This document shows, piece by piece, positions 17,166 through 25,569 of a DNA stretch of 64,000 bases. The DNA lies in assembly GCF_001296025.1 (NCBI RefSeq), contig NZ_LJHV01000004.1:1-64000 (forward strand). The letters are read 5' to 3'. The number at the start of each line of letters is the position of its first letter. Position 1 is the first letter of the stretch. Source of the DNA: Porphyrobacter sp. AAP60. GTDB lineage: Bacteria > Pseudomonadota > Alphaproteobacteria > Sphingomonadales > Sphingomonadaceae. Made by a program: the position numbers and the translations under genes. Below the pieces are notes generated by a model. It did no database searches, had not been told where the DNA came from, and saw only the letters and a program-made list of their open reading frames with translations.

Positions 17166-18238
17166 ACCCGCATCACCCAGCCATGGTTATCGGCAATTCG
17201 TCCCGTCTGGATGCCAACCAGCGTCTCGCGGAGTTTCGCGGTGGTCTGGCCGATGCCGCCTGCGCCGATGGTGAACGCTCCTTCCGGCCCGGCAACGGTC
17301 CCGACCGCAGTGACCACGGCAGCGGTGCCGCAGGCCATGACTTCGACTAGATGCCCGCTCGCCGCATCCTCGCGCCATTGGTCGATGGAATAGGGGCTCT
17401 CCGAAACTGTCAGCCCCTGTTCTTCCAGCAGCGCCATCAGGCTGTCGCGGGTGATGCCCGGCAGGATCGTGCCAGTCAGCGGCGGGGTGATCACGGTGCC
17501 ATCGGCAAAGACGAAGAACAGATTCATGCCGCCCAGTTCTTCGACCCACTTGCGCTCAACCGCATCGAGGAACAGCACCTGATCGTGGCCCATGGCAAAG
17601 GCCTGTCCGGTTGGCACTAAGCTGGCAGCGTAATTGCCGCCGCACTTGGCCGCCCCGGTGCCGCCGGGCGCGGCGCGGGTGTAATCGGAAATCCAGATGC
17701 TTACCGCCTTCGCGCCCGACTTGAAGTAATTGCCCGCCGGGCTGGCAATGACGATGAACTTGTATTGCTTGGCCGGACGCACGCCGAGGAATGCCTCGGT
17801 CGCGATCATGAAGGGGCGCAGATACAGCGCGCCCCCCTCGACCGCGGGGAACCAGTTGCCGTCGACATCGAGCAATTCGCGGATCGCGGCGAGGAACAGT
17901 TCGGGCGGAAGTTGGGGCATGGCCAGCCGCTCGGCCGAGGCATTGAAGCGCGCGGCGTTGGCTTCGGGCCGGAACAGGCCGAGCCCGCCGTCGGGGTGAC
18001 GATAGGCCTTCAGGCCCTCGAAGATTTCCTGCGCATAGTGCAGCACGCTGGCCGCCGGGTCCATCGCGATGGGCTGGCGCGGGCCGATGGTGGGGGTCTG
18101 CCAGCCACCCAAGGCTTCGTCGTAATCGATCACCACCATGTGATCGGTGAACACCGTGCCGAAGCCCGGATCGGCGATCAGCTGTTCGCGGGTGGCATCA
18201 GGCGTGGGCGCGGGGTGGGGCGTGCGGGTAAAATGCAT
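17162..18238 (-). CDS. ilvE: Branched-chain amino-acid aminotransferase
   Basis: 358 residues, PLP fold-type IV aminotransferase of the BCAT type. Visible elements: [13 protein letters not shown] (about 68-80), the PLP lysine in [13 protein letters not shown] (about 197-209), GGMNLFFVF, and [13 protein letters not shown] (about 282-294). Transfers amino groups between Leu/Ile/Val and 2-oxoglutarate, the last step of their synthesis. First gene of a tightly coupled operon with trhO and GST (ATGA overlaps). Confidence 0.95.
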   Translation of the reverse strand: MHFTRTPHPAPTPDATREQLIADPGFGTVFTDHMVVIDYDEALGGWQTPTIGPRQPIAMDPAASVLHYAQEIFEGLKAYRHPDGGLGLFRPEANAARFNASAERLAMPQLPPELFLAAIRELLDVDGNWFPAVEGGALYLRPFMIATEAFLGVRPAKQYKFIVIASPAGNYFKSGAKAVSIWISDYTRAAPGGTGAAKCGGNYAASLVPTGQAFAMGHDQVLFLDAVERKWVEELGGMNLFFVFADGTVITPPLTGTILPGITRDSLMALLEEQGLTVSESPYSIDQWREDAASGHLVEVMACGTAAVVTAVGTVAGPEGAFTIGAGGIGQTTAKLRETLVGIQTGRIADNHGWVMRV

Positions 18239-18314
18239 GATTTGCGCGATTAGTGCGGTGCGAGGGCAAGGGCAAGCATCCTACGCCAAGCTAACTCAAG
18301 GGCACTTTCGGTTG

Positions 18315-19115
18315 CTAGTCATGCAGACCCTTCGTTAAGCCCATGAACGAGAAAGTCTCCCCTGTCCTCTGATTTGTGCCAGAGATGAAGGGTTCTTCAA
18401 TTACAGCTGTATCGTGAGGAACTTTTTTTCCAAAATGTAACTGATGAATGTCTGGCACACGTGGAATAATCAGGTGCTTTCGGCGTTCATGATAATTGCC
18501 TCTCCGTCTCGAATAAAAAGCGTAGAGGTCTGCAATTTGGATGGCGCGGCAGCTTCTTTTATCCACCTCCGATACAATTGTGTTGATATGCAAATTCCTA
18601 TGATCTTTTTCACCTTCAACGTATCTAACTATGTCTAAATTATTGGAGCTTCCTGCCTCTAAATTGAAGATGATTCCCTCTTCCCGCACTTGATCTCGAA
18701 TGCCAAACTCGTCGCCGTCCTTCAGTGCTACTGATATATTGCCAAAGCAAAAACCGAATCCTGATAGACTTGCAAATGATCGCTTTTGTGATGGAGATGT
18801 TTCCATAAGCTGCCTCTTACGCAGCTTGTAGTGATCCTTGCCAATCGACCTACTTATACCCCCAATGACGTTCCCAACCATTGCAATGCTAATTTCTTCG
18901 AGAAACCTTTGACACTTCAGTTGCGTCCAGCCCCTGAAAGCCTTTCTTCGGTTATCAAGGTCATGGCCGCGAATTAGTTCAACGTCATATTTGGAGCAAA
19001 TCTCCTCCGATTTCTCCTCAAAGCGTGACCAGCCTTCCTCGTCGGCGAGGTAACCAGCGATGGTTTCGACTTTGGAAACCTTCGCGTCGCTGTCATCAAG
19101 GTAACAAACAATCAC
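18315..19115 (-). CDS. DUF3800 domain protein, horizontally acquired
   Basis: 266 residues. Carries the DUF3800 hallmarks: an N-terminal CYLDDSD acidic motif (residues 4-10) and the C-terminal QIADLYAFYSRRR motif (about 194-206) with acidic residues, an arrangement resembling an RNase-H-like nuclease or transposase fold. Function of the family is unknown; members are often found with mobile elements and defence genes. Codon use and base composition are distinctly AT-richer than all neighbours, so recent acquisition is likely. It sits alone between ilvE and an RNA/short-ORF unit on the same strand, separated from the latter by a terminator. Confidence 0.78.
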   Translation of the reverse strand: MIVCYLDDSDAKVSKVETIAGYLADEEGWSRFEEKSEEICSKYDVELIRGHDLDNRRKAFRGWTQLKCQRFLEEISIAMVGNVIGGISRSIGKDHYKLRKRQLMETSPSQKRSFASLSGFGFCFGNISVALKDGDEFGIRDQVREEGIIFNLEAGSSNNLDIVRYVEGEKDHRNLHINTIVSEVDKRSCRAIQIADLYAFYSRRRGNYHERRKHLIIPRVPDIHQLHFGKKVPHDTAVIEEPFISGTNQRTGETFSFMGLTKGLHD

Positions 19116-19238
19116 TCTGTGCCGACCCCCAATGACGTAAGTTGTAGCTCACTTGAACTGAAAAAACACGGTAGTCTGCCGGTCCTCTAAACTCTAGCGG
19201 TTCCGACGAATAATAGAATTTGCCGAATGCAAAATATG

Positions 19239-19275
19239 AAAAGGGCAGCTCCGCCGACTGGCTGGAACTGCCCTT
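19239..19275 (-). terminator. Rho-independent terminator of the short-ORF unit
   Basis: On the minus strand AAGGGCAG pairs with CTGCCCTT, with further GCC/GGC pairing inside, followed by TTTTC. It lies 54 bases after the 18-codon ORF; a smaller hairpin (AGCGGC/GCCGCT, about 19284-19304) precedes it. Confidence 0.8.
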
Positions 19276-19328
19276 GACATGGTCAGCGGCCGGAAGTGCC
19301 GCTCACAGAGCCTTACTCGGCTAGAGAA

Positions 19329-19385
19329 TTACCGAGTATGCTCCGTAGGGATCTTCACCGACCTCGCTACTGAACCATGAGACAT
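19329..19385 (-). CDS. 18-residue ORF with extreme Shine-Dalgarno (leader peptide or sRNA-borne peptide)
   Basis: ATG 19385 to TAA 19329 encodes MSHGSVARSVKIPTEHTR. The 14 bases AAAGGAGGTGATCC (minus strand, 19400-19387) end one base before the ATG and are complementary to the 3' end of 16S rRNA throughout; the core GGAGG is 7 bases from the start. Structured RNA and a strong terminator follow, so the transcript is a short, self-contained unit. Known leader-peptide families do not match by eye. Whether the peptide, the act of translation, or anti-SD titration matters cannot be told from sequence. Confidence 0.55.
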   Translation of the reverse strand: MSHGSVARSVKIPTEHTR

Positions 19386-19400
19386 CGGATCACCTCCTTT

Positions 19401-19670
19401 CGCGCTTGTGAGCCAGACCCGCCGCATCACCGGGGGCCGAGAGCCGCGTTCGCCGCTGGCCTCGAGATGCAATGTGATTCATGGCGGGGCAAAGGACAAG
19501 ACTTGTATTTAACTTTTCCGCCGTCATACTCTTTCTTCGCCGCGCAACGCCGTGGCTGGAAACGCTCGGGGAAAACCTCGGGCGTTTTGTGTTTCGGGGC
19601 AGGGGTGTGGGCAGGCTGGGGACATCCTGTGCATCAGCCTGTGGATATTAATGTATAGAATCGGAAGTTC
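19401..19670. other. Gene-free stretch upstream of the short-ORF unit
   Basis: Expected to hold the minus-strand promoter of the short-ORF unit; a possible -35 (TTGTCC, about 19494-19499 minus) has no matching -10. It also holds the plus-strand hairpin at 19561. No protein-coding gene is supported. Confidence 0.4.
19561..19590 (+). terminator. Orphan terminator-like hairpin
   Basis: AACGCTCGGGG-AAAA-CCTCGGGCGTT forms an 11-bp stem (with G-U pairs), followed by TTGTGTTT. No gene on the plus strand ends here, so it may end a non-coding transcript or be antisense-protective. Confidence 0.5.
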
Positions 19671-19776
19671 TTCGTCATTGCGAGGAGCCGAAGGCGACGA
19701 AGCAATCCATGGACCGCCGGAGCCGCCATTGGTGACGTCAGGCCATGGATTGCTTCGCTGAGCTCGCAATGACGAG
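19671..19776 (+). repeat. Palindromic element, apparent gene-less derivative of the GIY-YIG element
   Basis: Left arm 19671-19712 (TTCGTCATTGCGAGGAGCCG... to AGCAATCCATGG) and right arm 19743-19776 (CCATGGATTGCTTCGCTGAG...) are inverted. Between them are 30 bases that begin ACCGC and end AGG. Both inner junctions match the GIY-YIG element at 25525-25906: CCATGGACCGC on one side (the ORF start there) and AGGCCATGGATTGC on the other (the ORF stop there). Confidence 0.75.
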
Positions 19777-19778
19777 AA

Positions 19779-20327
19779 TTACCGGCAATCCTCGATCACC
19801 CGGCTGACCTCGGCGTAACTTGGCAGGATGAGCGGGCCGGCGCCCACTGCGTTCACCGCAAAGCGCCCCTTCGACAGCGCCATCGCATCCAGCAACGGAT
19901 CGCCCGGCGCAAATGTCACGGTGGCGCCGCCCGGGGCCTGCGGATAGGGCAGCACGCGCGACAGGGTCTCGCTCTGGACAATCATCTCTGACCCGCGCGC
20001 ACTCGCGCCGGGCAAGGTGAGGCTGACCGCGCGGCGGGCCGGATCGCAACGTAGCTGCGCCAGTGGCTGATTATCCCGCCCTGAAAATGCCGCCTCGCTG
20101 GCGCCATTGCGCGCGCTGTAGCGCCATTGACCCGGTGTGGCAGGCAGATTGTCCCACTCTGTCAGCATTGGCACAGGTTGCCTGGGTGCCCCGGCTGAAG
20201 GCGCGGGCGGCGCAGTTCCTGTCACGGGCGCGGGGGTTGGTGTCGGAGCCGAGGCCGACGGCACGCAGGCGGCGACCCCGAAGGTCAGGGTCAGGGCGGC
20301 GGCAAGCTGGATGGTGGTGGCTTTCAT
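19779..20327 (-). CDS. Putative lipoprotein of unknown function
   Basis: 182 residues. Signal peptide with lipobox (TFGVAAC, Cys 21), then a Pro/Thr/Ala-rich linker (SAPTPTPAPVTGTAPPAP), then a compact domain (about 55-182) with a CDPARRAVSLTLPG strand, NGASEAAFSG and a C-terminal IEDCR. The two late cysteines may pair. No homology recognised; common organisation for Sphingomonadales lipoproteins. Its stop lies 3 bases from the palindromic element. Confidence 0.75.
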   Translation of the reverse strand: MKATTIQLAAALTLTFGVAACVPSASAPTPTPAPVTGTAPPAPSAGAPRQPVPMLTEWDNLPATPGQWRYSARNGASEAAFSGRDNQPLAQLRCDPARRAVSLTLPGASARGSEMIVQSETLSRVLPYPQAPGGATVTFAPGDPLLDAMALSKGRFAVNAVGAGPLILPSYAEVSRVIEDCR

Positions 20328-20371
20328 GCCTGCACTTTGCGCGCTAGAGCCTTGGCCTGTCCACCCCCGGA

Positions 20372-21142
20372 ATGCCCATGTCTGAAAACTCCACCCGTCC
20401 CCCCAAGCCGCAGAAACGCCGTGTCGATCAGCTGCTGGTCGAACGCGGGCTGGCTGAAAGCCGCGCGCGGGCGCAGGCGCTGGTGATGGCGGGGCTGGTG
20501 TTTGCGGGCGAGACCAAGGTGGACAAGCCCGGCCACCAGATGCCCGAAGACGCGCCGCTCGATGTGCGCGGGCGCGATCATCCCTGGGTCAGCCGGGGCG
20601 GGATCAAGCTGGCGCACGCGATCGAACATTTCGGGTTTGATCCGGCGGGCGCAACGGCGATGGATATCGGTTCATCAACCGGCGGGTTCACCGATGTGTT
20701 GCTGACCCACGGCGCGGATCACGTGTTCTGTGTCGATAGTGGCACCAACCAACTGGCGTGGCGGCTGCGCGAAGACCCGCGTGTGACGGTGCTCGAACAG
20801 ACCAGCGCCCGCATCCTGACGCCCGATCTTATCGACCGGCCCTGCAATTGGGTTGTGTGCGATGCCAGCTTCATCAGCTTGGCCAAGGTGCTCGACGTGC
20901 CGTTGAAACTGGCCGCGCCTGAGTGCCAGTTGGTCGCGCTGATCAAGCCGCAGTTCGAAGTGGGGCGCGAGGAAGTGGGCAAGGGCGGGGTGGTGCGCGA
21001 TCCCGAACTGCACGTCCGGGTGTGCGATGAAGTGCGCGGATGGATCGAAGGGCTGGGCTGGGACGTGCAAGGTATCACCACCAGCCCGATCACCGGGCCG
21101 CAGGGCAATGTCGAATTCCTGATCGCCGCCCGGCGGGGATAA
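20372..21142 (+). CDS. tlyA: TlyA-family rRNA 2'-O-methyltransferase
   Basis: About 256 residues (ATG 20372 or, two codons on, 20378). An N-terminal S4 RNA-binding domain (about 15-75: RRVDQLLVERGLAESRARAQALVMAGLVFAG) is followed by a FtsJ-type methyltransferase (about 75-250) with the SAM motif AMDIGSSTGGFTDVLL and a KPQFEVGREEVGKGG catalytic loop carrying Lys/Glu. TlyA methylates 2'-OH of C1409 (16S) and/or C1920 (23S) and determines capreomycin sensitivity; the TlyA I/II type is not resolvable here. Followed by a bidirectional terminator. Confidence 0.93.
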   Translation: MPMSENSTRPPKPQKRRVDQLLVERGLAESRARAQALVMAGLVFAGETKVDKPGHQMPEDAPLDVRGRDHPWVSRGGIKLAHAIEHFGFDPAGATAMDIGSSTGGFTDVLLTHGADHVFCVDSGTNQLAWRLREDPRVTVLEQTSARILTPDLIDRPCNWVVCDASFISLAKVLDVPLKLAAPECQLVALIKPQFEVGREEVGKGGVVRDPELHVRVCDEVRGWIEGLGWDVQGITTSPITGPQGNVEFLIAARRG

Positions 21143-21155
21143 GACCCCAAGCAAG

Positions 21156-21193
21156 AAAAAACCGGCAGCAACCGTTAGGTCACTGCCGGTTTT
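21156..21193. terminator. Bidirectional terminator between convergent tlyA and the Ala-rich lipoprotein
   Basis: AAAACCGGCAG (21158-21168) and CTGCCGGTTTT (21183-21193) form an 11-bp stem with A-run on one side and T-run on the other, so it serves both strands. Confidence 0.85.
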
Positions 21194-21241
21194 GATCTGT
21201 CCGATCCCCGGCATTACACCGGGGCGGGCAAGCCCGAAGGC

Positions 21242-21478
21242 TTACTCGGCCGGAGCGGCTTCAGCAGCAGCTTCAGCGCCTTCGGCAGCCATTTCGGCGC
21301 CTTCGGCAGCCATTTCGGCACCTTCAGCGGCCATGGCTTCGCCTTCGGCGGCCATTTCAGCGGCGGGCTCTTCAGCAACGGCAGTGGTATCTGCTTCGGT
21401 CGCAGCTTCTTCAGCCGGGGCCGAGCAAGCGGCGGTGGCGAGAGCGAGAACGGCGACGAGCGCGAAGGTCTTCTTCAT
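21242..21478 (-). CDS. Small Ala/Glu-rich lipoprotein with tandem repeats
   Basis: 78 residues; start at 21478 preceded by AGGGGA (the longer frame has no support). Signal peptide with lipobox (ALATAAC, Cys 18), then SAPAEEAATEAD and repeated heptads EMAAEGA (three near-perfect copies about residues 41-68) likely to form an acidic alpha-helix or coiled coil. Repeats are encoded by 21-base DNA repeats on the coding strand. Lipid-anchored; function unknown. Similar tiny Ala-rich lipoproteins occur across sphingomonads and resemble Lpp-like spacers only superficially. Confidence 0.75.
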   Translation of the reverse strand: MKKTFALVAVLALATAACSAPAEEAATEADTTAVAEEPAAEMAAEGEAMAAEGAEMAAEGAEMAAEGAEAAAEAAPAE

Positions 21479-21793
21479 GGTGATATTCCCCTGTTGGGCC
21501 GGAAAACCGGCTTGGAATGGTGAGCAAGCGCGCAAGATGTAGTGGCCCCCGCCGTAGCGCGCTTACCGAATCGCGGCAGGAATGTGGCAGCCTCTAGCAG
21601 ACGCAGGTTCGTAGCCCAAATCTTTCGACAAATTTCCAGCAGAAACATGCCCGCTTTGCGTTTGCTGCGTAACCCGGTGCCTCATTGCGGGGCGATCCGG
21701 TGCGGACAAGTTTGCGCTGGCGCGTGGCTCTGGTATCCCCGCGCTCCGCCTATGGGACAGAATCGCCGCTGCACCCTGCGCGCAGGAGAAATC

Positions 21794-22342
21794 ATGAACG
21801 TCCTTGCTTCAAAAGAACAATTGCGTGCCAGCTTCTTGCGCTGGTCGCTGTTTCTGGTGCCGCTGATCCTGCTGATCGGCTTTGCGGCGGGGCAATTGGG
21901 CGGGCCGGACACGGCATGGTTTGTCGGGCTGGTGAAGCCCGCGATCTTCCCGCCGCCCGCCGCTTTCGGGATTGTCTGGTCGATCCTGTTCGTCCTGATC
22001 GGCCTGTCGCTGGCTTTGGTGGCGAGCGCGTGGGGGGCGTATGGACGGGGCGTCGCGCTGATTGCTTTTGCGATCCATTTCATCGGCACGCAAAGCTGGA
22101 CCGCAGTGTTCTTCGGGCTGCAGGACATGCTGTCCGCCCTGATGGTGCTGGGGTTCGGGATCGCCAGCCTTCTGATCGCGCTGGCGCTGATCTGGCGGGT
22201 GCGGCGCGCAGCGGCGCTGATGTTGCTGCCTTATCTGGCGTGGCTGTGCTTTGCCGCCGTGCTCAATTACCAGTTCATGATGGCCAACCCCGATGGCGGC
22301 GCGCGCGGAGCTGATGGGGCCGAAACGCGGGTGGAATTGTAG
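21794..22342 (+). CDS. tspO: TspO/MBR family tryptophan-rich sensory protein
   Basis: 182 residues; ATG 21794 follows CAGGAG at good spacing, whereas the longer frame reaching back to 21542 lacks support. Five transmembrane segments with the TspO signatures: KPAIFPPPAAFGIVWSILFVLIG (about 50-72), GTQSWTAVFFGLQDMLSALMV (about 98-118) and YLAWLCFAAVLNYQF near the C terminus (WxxYAxxLN type). TspO binds porphyrins and other aromatic ligands and in alphaproteobacteria modulates photosynthesis and stress genes. The C-terminal tail (GGARGADGAETRVEL) is poorly conserved. Confidence 0.9.
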   Translation: MNVLASKEQLRASFLRWSLFLVPLILLIGFAAGQLGGPDTAWFVGLVKPAIFPPPAAFGIVWSILFVLIGLSLALVASAWGAYGRGVALIAFAIHFIGTQSWTAVFFGLQDMLSALMVLGFGIASLLIALALIWRVRRAAALMLLPYLAWLCFAAVLNYQFMMANPDGGARGADGAETRVEL

Positions 22343-22419
22343 GCCCCGGAACATCGGTCAAGCGCGTCCGGCCTCAAGCAGCGAAGCGGTAGGCCGACGA
22401 AGACTCCGCCCGCAGCGAC

Positions 22420-22470
22420 GCGACCGTCAGGTCGCATGAGCGAGGATAGGCTTGCACTTCGGTGCAAGCC
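22420..22470 (+). other. Two hairpins upstream of ubiK
   Basis: GCGACC-GTCA-GGTCGC (22420-22435) and GGCTTGCA-CTTCGG-TGCAAGCC (22449-22470) lie between tspO and ubiK. The second ends 16 bases before the ubiK ATG and includes no ribosome-binding site, so it may end tspO mRNA or influence ubiK. The surrounding block has the look of a dispersed repeat. Confidence 0.45.
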
Positions 22471-22486
22471 TCCCCACAAAGAAAAA

Positions 22487-22738
22487 ATGCAAAGCCAGAA
22501 CCCGATCATCGCCGACCTCGTCAAACTCGCCAACAGCGCCGCAGGGACAATGGCGGGCATGTCCCGCGAAGCCCGTGACAGCGCGCGCGAACGGATGCGC
22601 GAAGCCTTTGGCGGGATCGATTTCGTCAGCCGCGAGGAATTCGATACGGTCAAGGCGATGGCGCAAAAGGCCCGCGAACAGGCTGACGCGCTGGAAGCGA
22701 AAGTCGCCGCGCTGGAAGCCAAGCTCTCGGGCAAGTAA
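22487..22738 (+). CDS. ubiK: Ubiquinone biosynthesis accessory factor UbiK (BMFP family)
   Basis: 83 residues from ATG 22487. Amphipathic N-terminal helix (QSQNPIIADLVKLANSAAGTM) followed by a coiled coil (REEFDTVKAMAQKAREQADALEAKVAALEAKL), the BMFP/YqiC pattern. UbiK forms trimers and, with UbiJ, binds lipid intermediates in the UbiEFGHI complex in E. coli; in alphaproteobacteria its exact role is less clear. recO begins 15 bases after the stop, so the two probably share an mRNA with leuB. Confidence 0.88.
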   Translation: MQSQNPIIADLVKLANSAAGTMAGMSREARDSARERMREAFGGIDFVSREEFDTVKAMAQKAREQADALEAKVAALEAKLSGK

Positions 22739-22753
22739 TCCGGCCGCGCGGGC

Positions 22754-23353
22754 ATGAACCTGCGCGCCTCTGCCATATTGCTCGCCAGCCGCCCGCAGGG
22801 CGAGACCGGGGCGATCGCGCGGGTGTTGACCGCCGATTACGGGCTTGTCGCAGGCTATGTCGCGGGCGGGCGCGGGCGGCAGATGCGCGCGGTGATGGTG
22901 CCGGGCAACCGTGTCGCGATCGAACTCACCACCCGTTCCCCCAGCCAGCTGCCCTTTGCCCGGCTGGAGCTGGAGCATTCCCGCGCTGCCTTGATGACAG
23001 AGCCGCTGCCCGCCGCCGCGATCCAGTGGGCCTGCGGACTGACGGCGGCCGCGCTGCCCGAACGGCAGTCCTATCCCGATCTCTATCTGTCGCTCGATGG
23101 TTTGATGAGCGCGATTGCCGTCTCACCCTCGGCGCGGGGGTGGGTGAGCGGGCTGATCGCCTATGAAACCATGTTGCTGCGCGAAATGGGTTATGGCGGC
23201 GGCGTGCCTGTGCAGGCCGATGATCTGGCCGCGCAGTTGCAGGCGCTTGGCGTGCTGGAGGGCCAGCTGGCGCACTACCTGCTTGCAGGGCGCAAAGGCG
23301 ATGTTATGGCCGCGCGAAAGCTGCTGGTCGAGCGGCTGCAACGCATAGCCTGA
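22754..23353 (+). CDS. recO: DNA repair protein RecO
   Basis: 199 residues, on the short side (E. coli 242). N-terminal OB-fold (about 1-75: [35 protein letters not shown]), then a helical C-terminal domain with no zinc-binding CxxC pair. Loads RecA onto SSB-coated DNA and anneals strands as part of RecFOR. ubiK, recO and leuB follow each other with gaps of 15 and 13 bases, an arrangement recurrent in Sphingomonadales. Confidence 0.92.
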   Translation: MNLRASAILLASRPQGETGAIARVLTADYGLVAGYVAGGRGRQMRAVMVPGNRVAIELTTRSPSQLPFARLELEHSRAALMTEPLPAAAIQWACGLTAAALPERQSYPDLYLSLDGLMSAIAVSPSARGWVSGLIAYETMLLREMGYGGGVPVQADDLAAQLQALGVLEGQLAHYLLAGRKGDVMAARKLLVERLQRIA

Positions 23354-23366
23354 GAGTGATCCGCCC

Positions 23367-24425
23367 ATGAAAATCGCAGTTCTGCCCGGTGACGGGATCG
23401 GCCCGGAAGTGACCGCAGAGGCAGTGCGCGTGCTGGAAGCGCTGGCCTTGCCGGGGCTGACCCTGTTCGAAGGCGATGTCGGCGGTATCGCCTACAAGCG
23501 CCACGGCGTGCCGCTGCCGGAAGAAACGCTCACCATGGCGCGGGAAGCGGATGCGATCCTGTTCGGCGCGGTGGGTGATCCTTCGTGCGATACGCTGGAA
23601 CGCCACTTGCGCCCCGAACAGGCGATCCTGGGCCTGCGCAAGCACCTGGGCCTGTTTGCCAACTTGCGCCCCGCCAAGGTCTTCGCCGGGCTGGAGCATC
23701 TCTCCCCGCTGCGGCCCGATATTGCTGCCAGCCTCGATATGCTGATCGTGCGCGAGCTCACCGGCGACGTCTATTTCGGCGCCAAGGGCCAGCGCGCCAC
23801 AGATAGCGGCGATCGCGAGGGCTGGGACATGATGGCCTATTCCGCGCCCGAAGTGCGCCGTATTGCCCATGTCGCCTTCCGTGCTGCCGCCGCAGCCGGG
23901 CACGGTCTTACCAGCGTGGACAAGGCCAATGTGCTCGAAGCCAGCCAGTTGTGGCGCGATGTGGTGGTGGAAGTGGCGGCGGAATATCCCCAAGTTCCGC
24001 TTGATCACATGTATGTCGATAATGCCGCGATGCAGGTCGTCAGCCACCCGCATCGCTTCAAAGTGATGCTGACGGGCAATCTGTTCGGCGATATCCTGTC
24101 CGATCTGGCAAGCGCGGCGGTAGGGAGCATCGGATTGCTGCCGAGCGCCTCGCTGGGCGAGCGCGAAACCGCTTTCGGCACCTTCGGCCTGTATGAACCG
24201 ATCCACGGCAGCGCGCCCGATATTGCGGGGCAGGGCAAGGCCAACCCGATGGCGACGATCCTGTCCGCCGCGATGATGTTGCGCCATTCCTTCGGGATGG
24301 AGAGTGAAGCGGCACGGATCGAGACCGCGGTCTCGGCGGCGCTGGCTGACGGCTTCCTCGGCGGCGATCTTGGCGGCAGCCACGGAACGGCGGCGATTGG
24401 CGAAGCGGTGCGCGCGCGCCTCTGA
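23367..24425 (+). CDS. leuB: 3-isopropylmalate dehydrogenase
   Basis: 352 residues. Oxidative decarboxylation of (2R,3S)-3-isopropylmalate, the third step of leucine synthesis. Signatures: [17 protein letters not shown] at the N terminus, the [10 protein letters not shown] active-site loop, the catalytic Lys region [15 protein letters not shown] (about 190) and [27 protein letters not shown] (about 236-262) for Mg and NAD, then [20 protein letters not shown]. Dimeric, cytoplasmic. leuA/C/D not in the window. Confidence 0.96.
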   Translation: MKIAVLPGDGIGPEVTAEAVRVLEALALPGLTLFEGDVGGIAYKRHGVPLPEETLTMAREADAILFGAVGDPSCDTLERHLRPEQAILGLRKHLGLFANLRPAKVFAGLEHLSPLRPDIAASLDMLIVRELTGDVYFGAKGQRATDSGDREGWDMMAYSAPEVRRIAHVAFRAAAAAGHGLTSVDKANVLEASQLWRDVVVEVAAEYPQVPLDHMYVDNAAMQVVSHPHRFKVMLTGNLFGDILSDLASAAVGSIGLLPSASLGERETAFGTFGLYEPIHGSAPDIAGQGKANPMATILSAAMMLRHSFGMESEAARIETAVSAALADGFLGGDLGGSHGTAAIGEAVRARL

Positions 24426-24429
24426 CGCC

Positions 24430-25521
24430 ATGCCGCTCGACCTCGCCATTATCCTGCCGACGTTGAACGAACGCGGGAACCTCGGCCCGCTGGTCGAACG
24501 GATTGCGGCGGCATTGGGTGATACGGCGTGGGAAGTCATCATCATCGATGATGACAGCCGCGATGGCACCGCCGATGAAGCCCGCGCTCTGGCACTGGCC
24601 AACTCCCGCGTGCGCGTGATCCAGCGCATCGGGCGGCGCGGGCTGGCGAGCGCGGCAATCGAAGGGTTCTGCGCCACCGCTGCGCCTTACGTGGCGGTGA
24701 TGGATGCCGACCACCAGCATGATCCCGCGCTGCTGCCTGCGATGCTGGAGAGCCTCAAGGCAGGCGAGGCCGATATTGCCGTCGCCAGCCGCTTTGCCGA
24801 TGGCGCCAGCACCGCCGATTGGGACGCGCCCGAACGCGAGCGCCTGTCCGCTTTCGCCAACCGCGTGGCGCGCAGGCTGACAGGCGTTGATCTGACCGAC
24901 CCGATGAGCGGGTATTTCATGCTGGAAACCGCCCGCGCCCGTGCGTTGGTGCCGCGCCTGTCGGGGATCGGGTTCAAGATCCTGCTCGATCTGCTGGCGA
25001 CATCGGATACGCCGCTGCGGGTGAAGGAGTTTCCGCTGCAATTCGCCGCCCGCCGTGAAGGGACAAGCAAGCTGGACCGCGCCATTCTGTTCGATTTCCT
25101 CGCCGGGCTTTACGACAAGACGCTGGGGCAGGTGATCCCGACGCGGTTTGCGCTGTTCGGCACTGTTGGCGGGCTGGGGGTGATCGTCCACTTCGCCGTG
25201 CTGTCCGCCTTGTTGTTCGTGATTGGCGAAGGCTTTGTGCTGGCGCAGACTGCGGCGGTGCTGGTGGCGATGAGTTTCAACTTCTGGCTCAACAACTGGC
25301 TGACGTACCGCGACAAGCGGCTGAAGGGCTGGGGCGCCGTGCTGCGCGGCTGGCTGGGTTTCTGCGCGACCTGCGCGGTGGGTGCTTTCGCCAATGTCGC
25401 AGTGGCAACTTTTCTGGAAGGGAAGGGCCTGTTCTGGGCGCTGGCGGCGCTGGCGGGGATATTGGTGGGATCAGTGTGGAACTACGCCCTGTCGAGCCGC
25501 TTCGTGTGGGGTAGGTTTTAA
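24430..25521 (+). CDS. Polyprenyl-phosphate glycosyltransferase (GT2) fused to GtrA domain
   Basis: 363 residues from ATG 24430, 4 bases after leuB. An N-terminal GT2 domain (about 1-235) of the dolichol-phosphate mannosyltransferase/DPM1 type (LAIILPTLNERGNLGPLVERI, IIIDDDSRDGT, VAVMDADHQHDP, SGYFMLETARA) is followed by a GtrA-like domain of four transmembrane helices (about 240-360, TRFALFGTVGGLGVIVHFA and FNFWLNNWLTYRDKR). It likely charges undecaprenyl-phosphate with a sugar at the inner face of the membrane and flips it, for use by the adjacent PMT-type enzyme. Confidence 0.92.
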   Translation: MPLDLAIILPTLNERGNLGPLVERIAAALGDTAWEVIIIDDDSRDGTADEARALALANSRVRVIQRIGRRGLASAAIEGFCATAAPYVAVMDADHQHDPALLPAMLESLKAGEADIAVASRFADGASTADWDAPERERLSAFANRVARRLTGVDLTDPMSGYFMLETARARALVPRLSGIGFKILLDLLATSDTPLRVKEFPLQFAARREGTSKLDRAILFDFLAGLYDKTLGQVIPTRFALFGTVGGLGVIVHFAVLSALLFVIGEGFVLAQTAAVLVAMSFNFWLNNWLTYRDKRLKGWGAVLRGWLGFCATCAVGAFANVAVATFLEGKGLFWALAALAGILVGSVWNYALSSRFVWGRF

Positions 25522-25524
25522 CAG

Positions 25525-25569
25525 AACTTCGTCATTGCGAGGAGCGCAGCGACGAAGCAATCCATGGCC
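25525..25569. repeat. Palindromic arm on the stop side of the GIY-YIG gene
   Basis: Runs from AACTTCGTCATTGCGAGG to GAAGCAATCCATGGCC. Internally it also contains CGCAGCGACG, the partly self-complementary centre of the palindrome. The GIY-YIG stop codon (25569-25571) overlaps its end. Confidence 0.85.

Noticed and set aside
19387..19401. Sequence GGATCACCTCCTTTC looking like the 3' end of 16S rRNA on the plus strand
   Set aside because: Only 15 bases match and no rRNA precedes them; it is read better as a long Shine-Dalgarno on the minus strand.
22343..22419. Block between tspO and ubiK that reads like a dispersed repeat
   Set aside because: Only one copy is visible here; cannot be called a repeat from this window.
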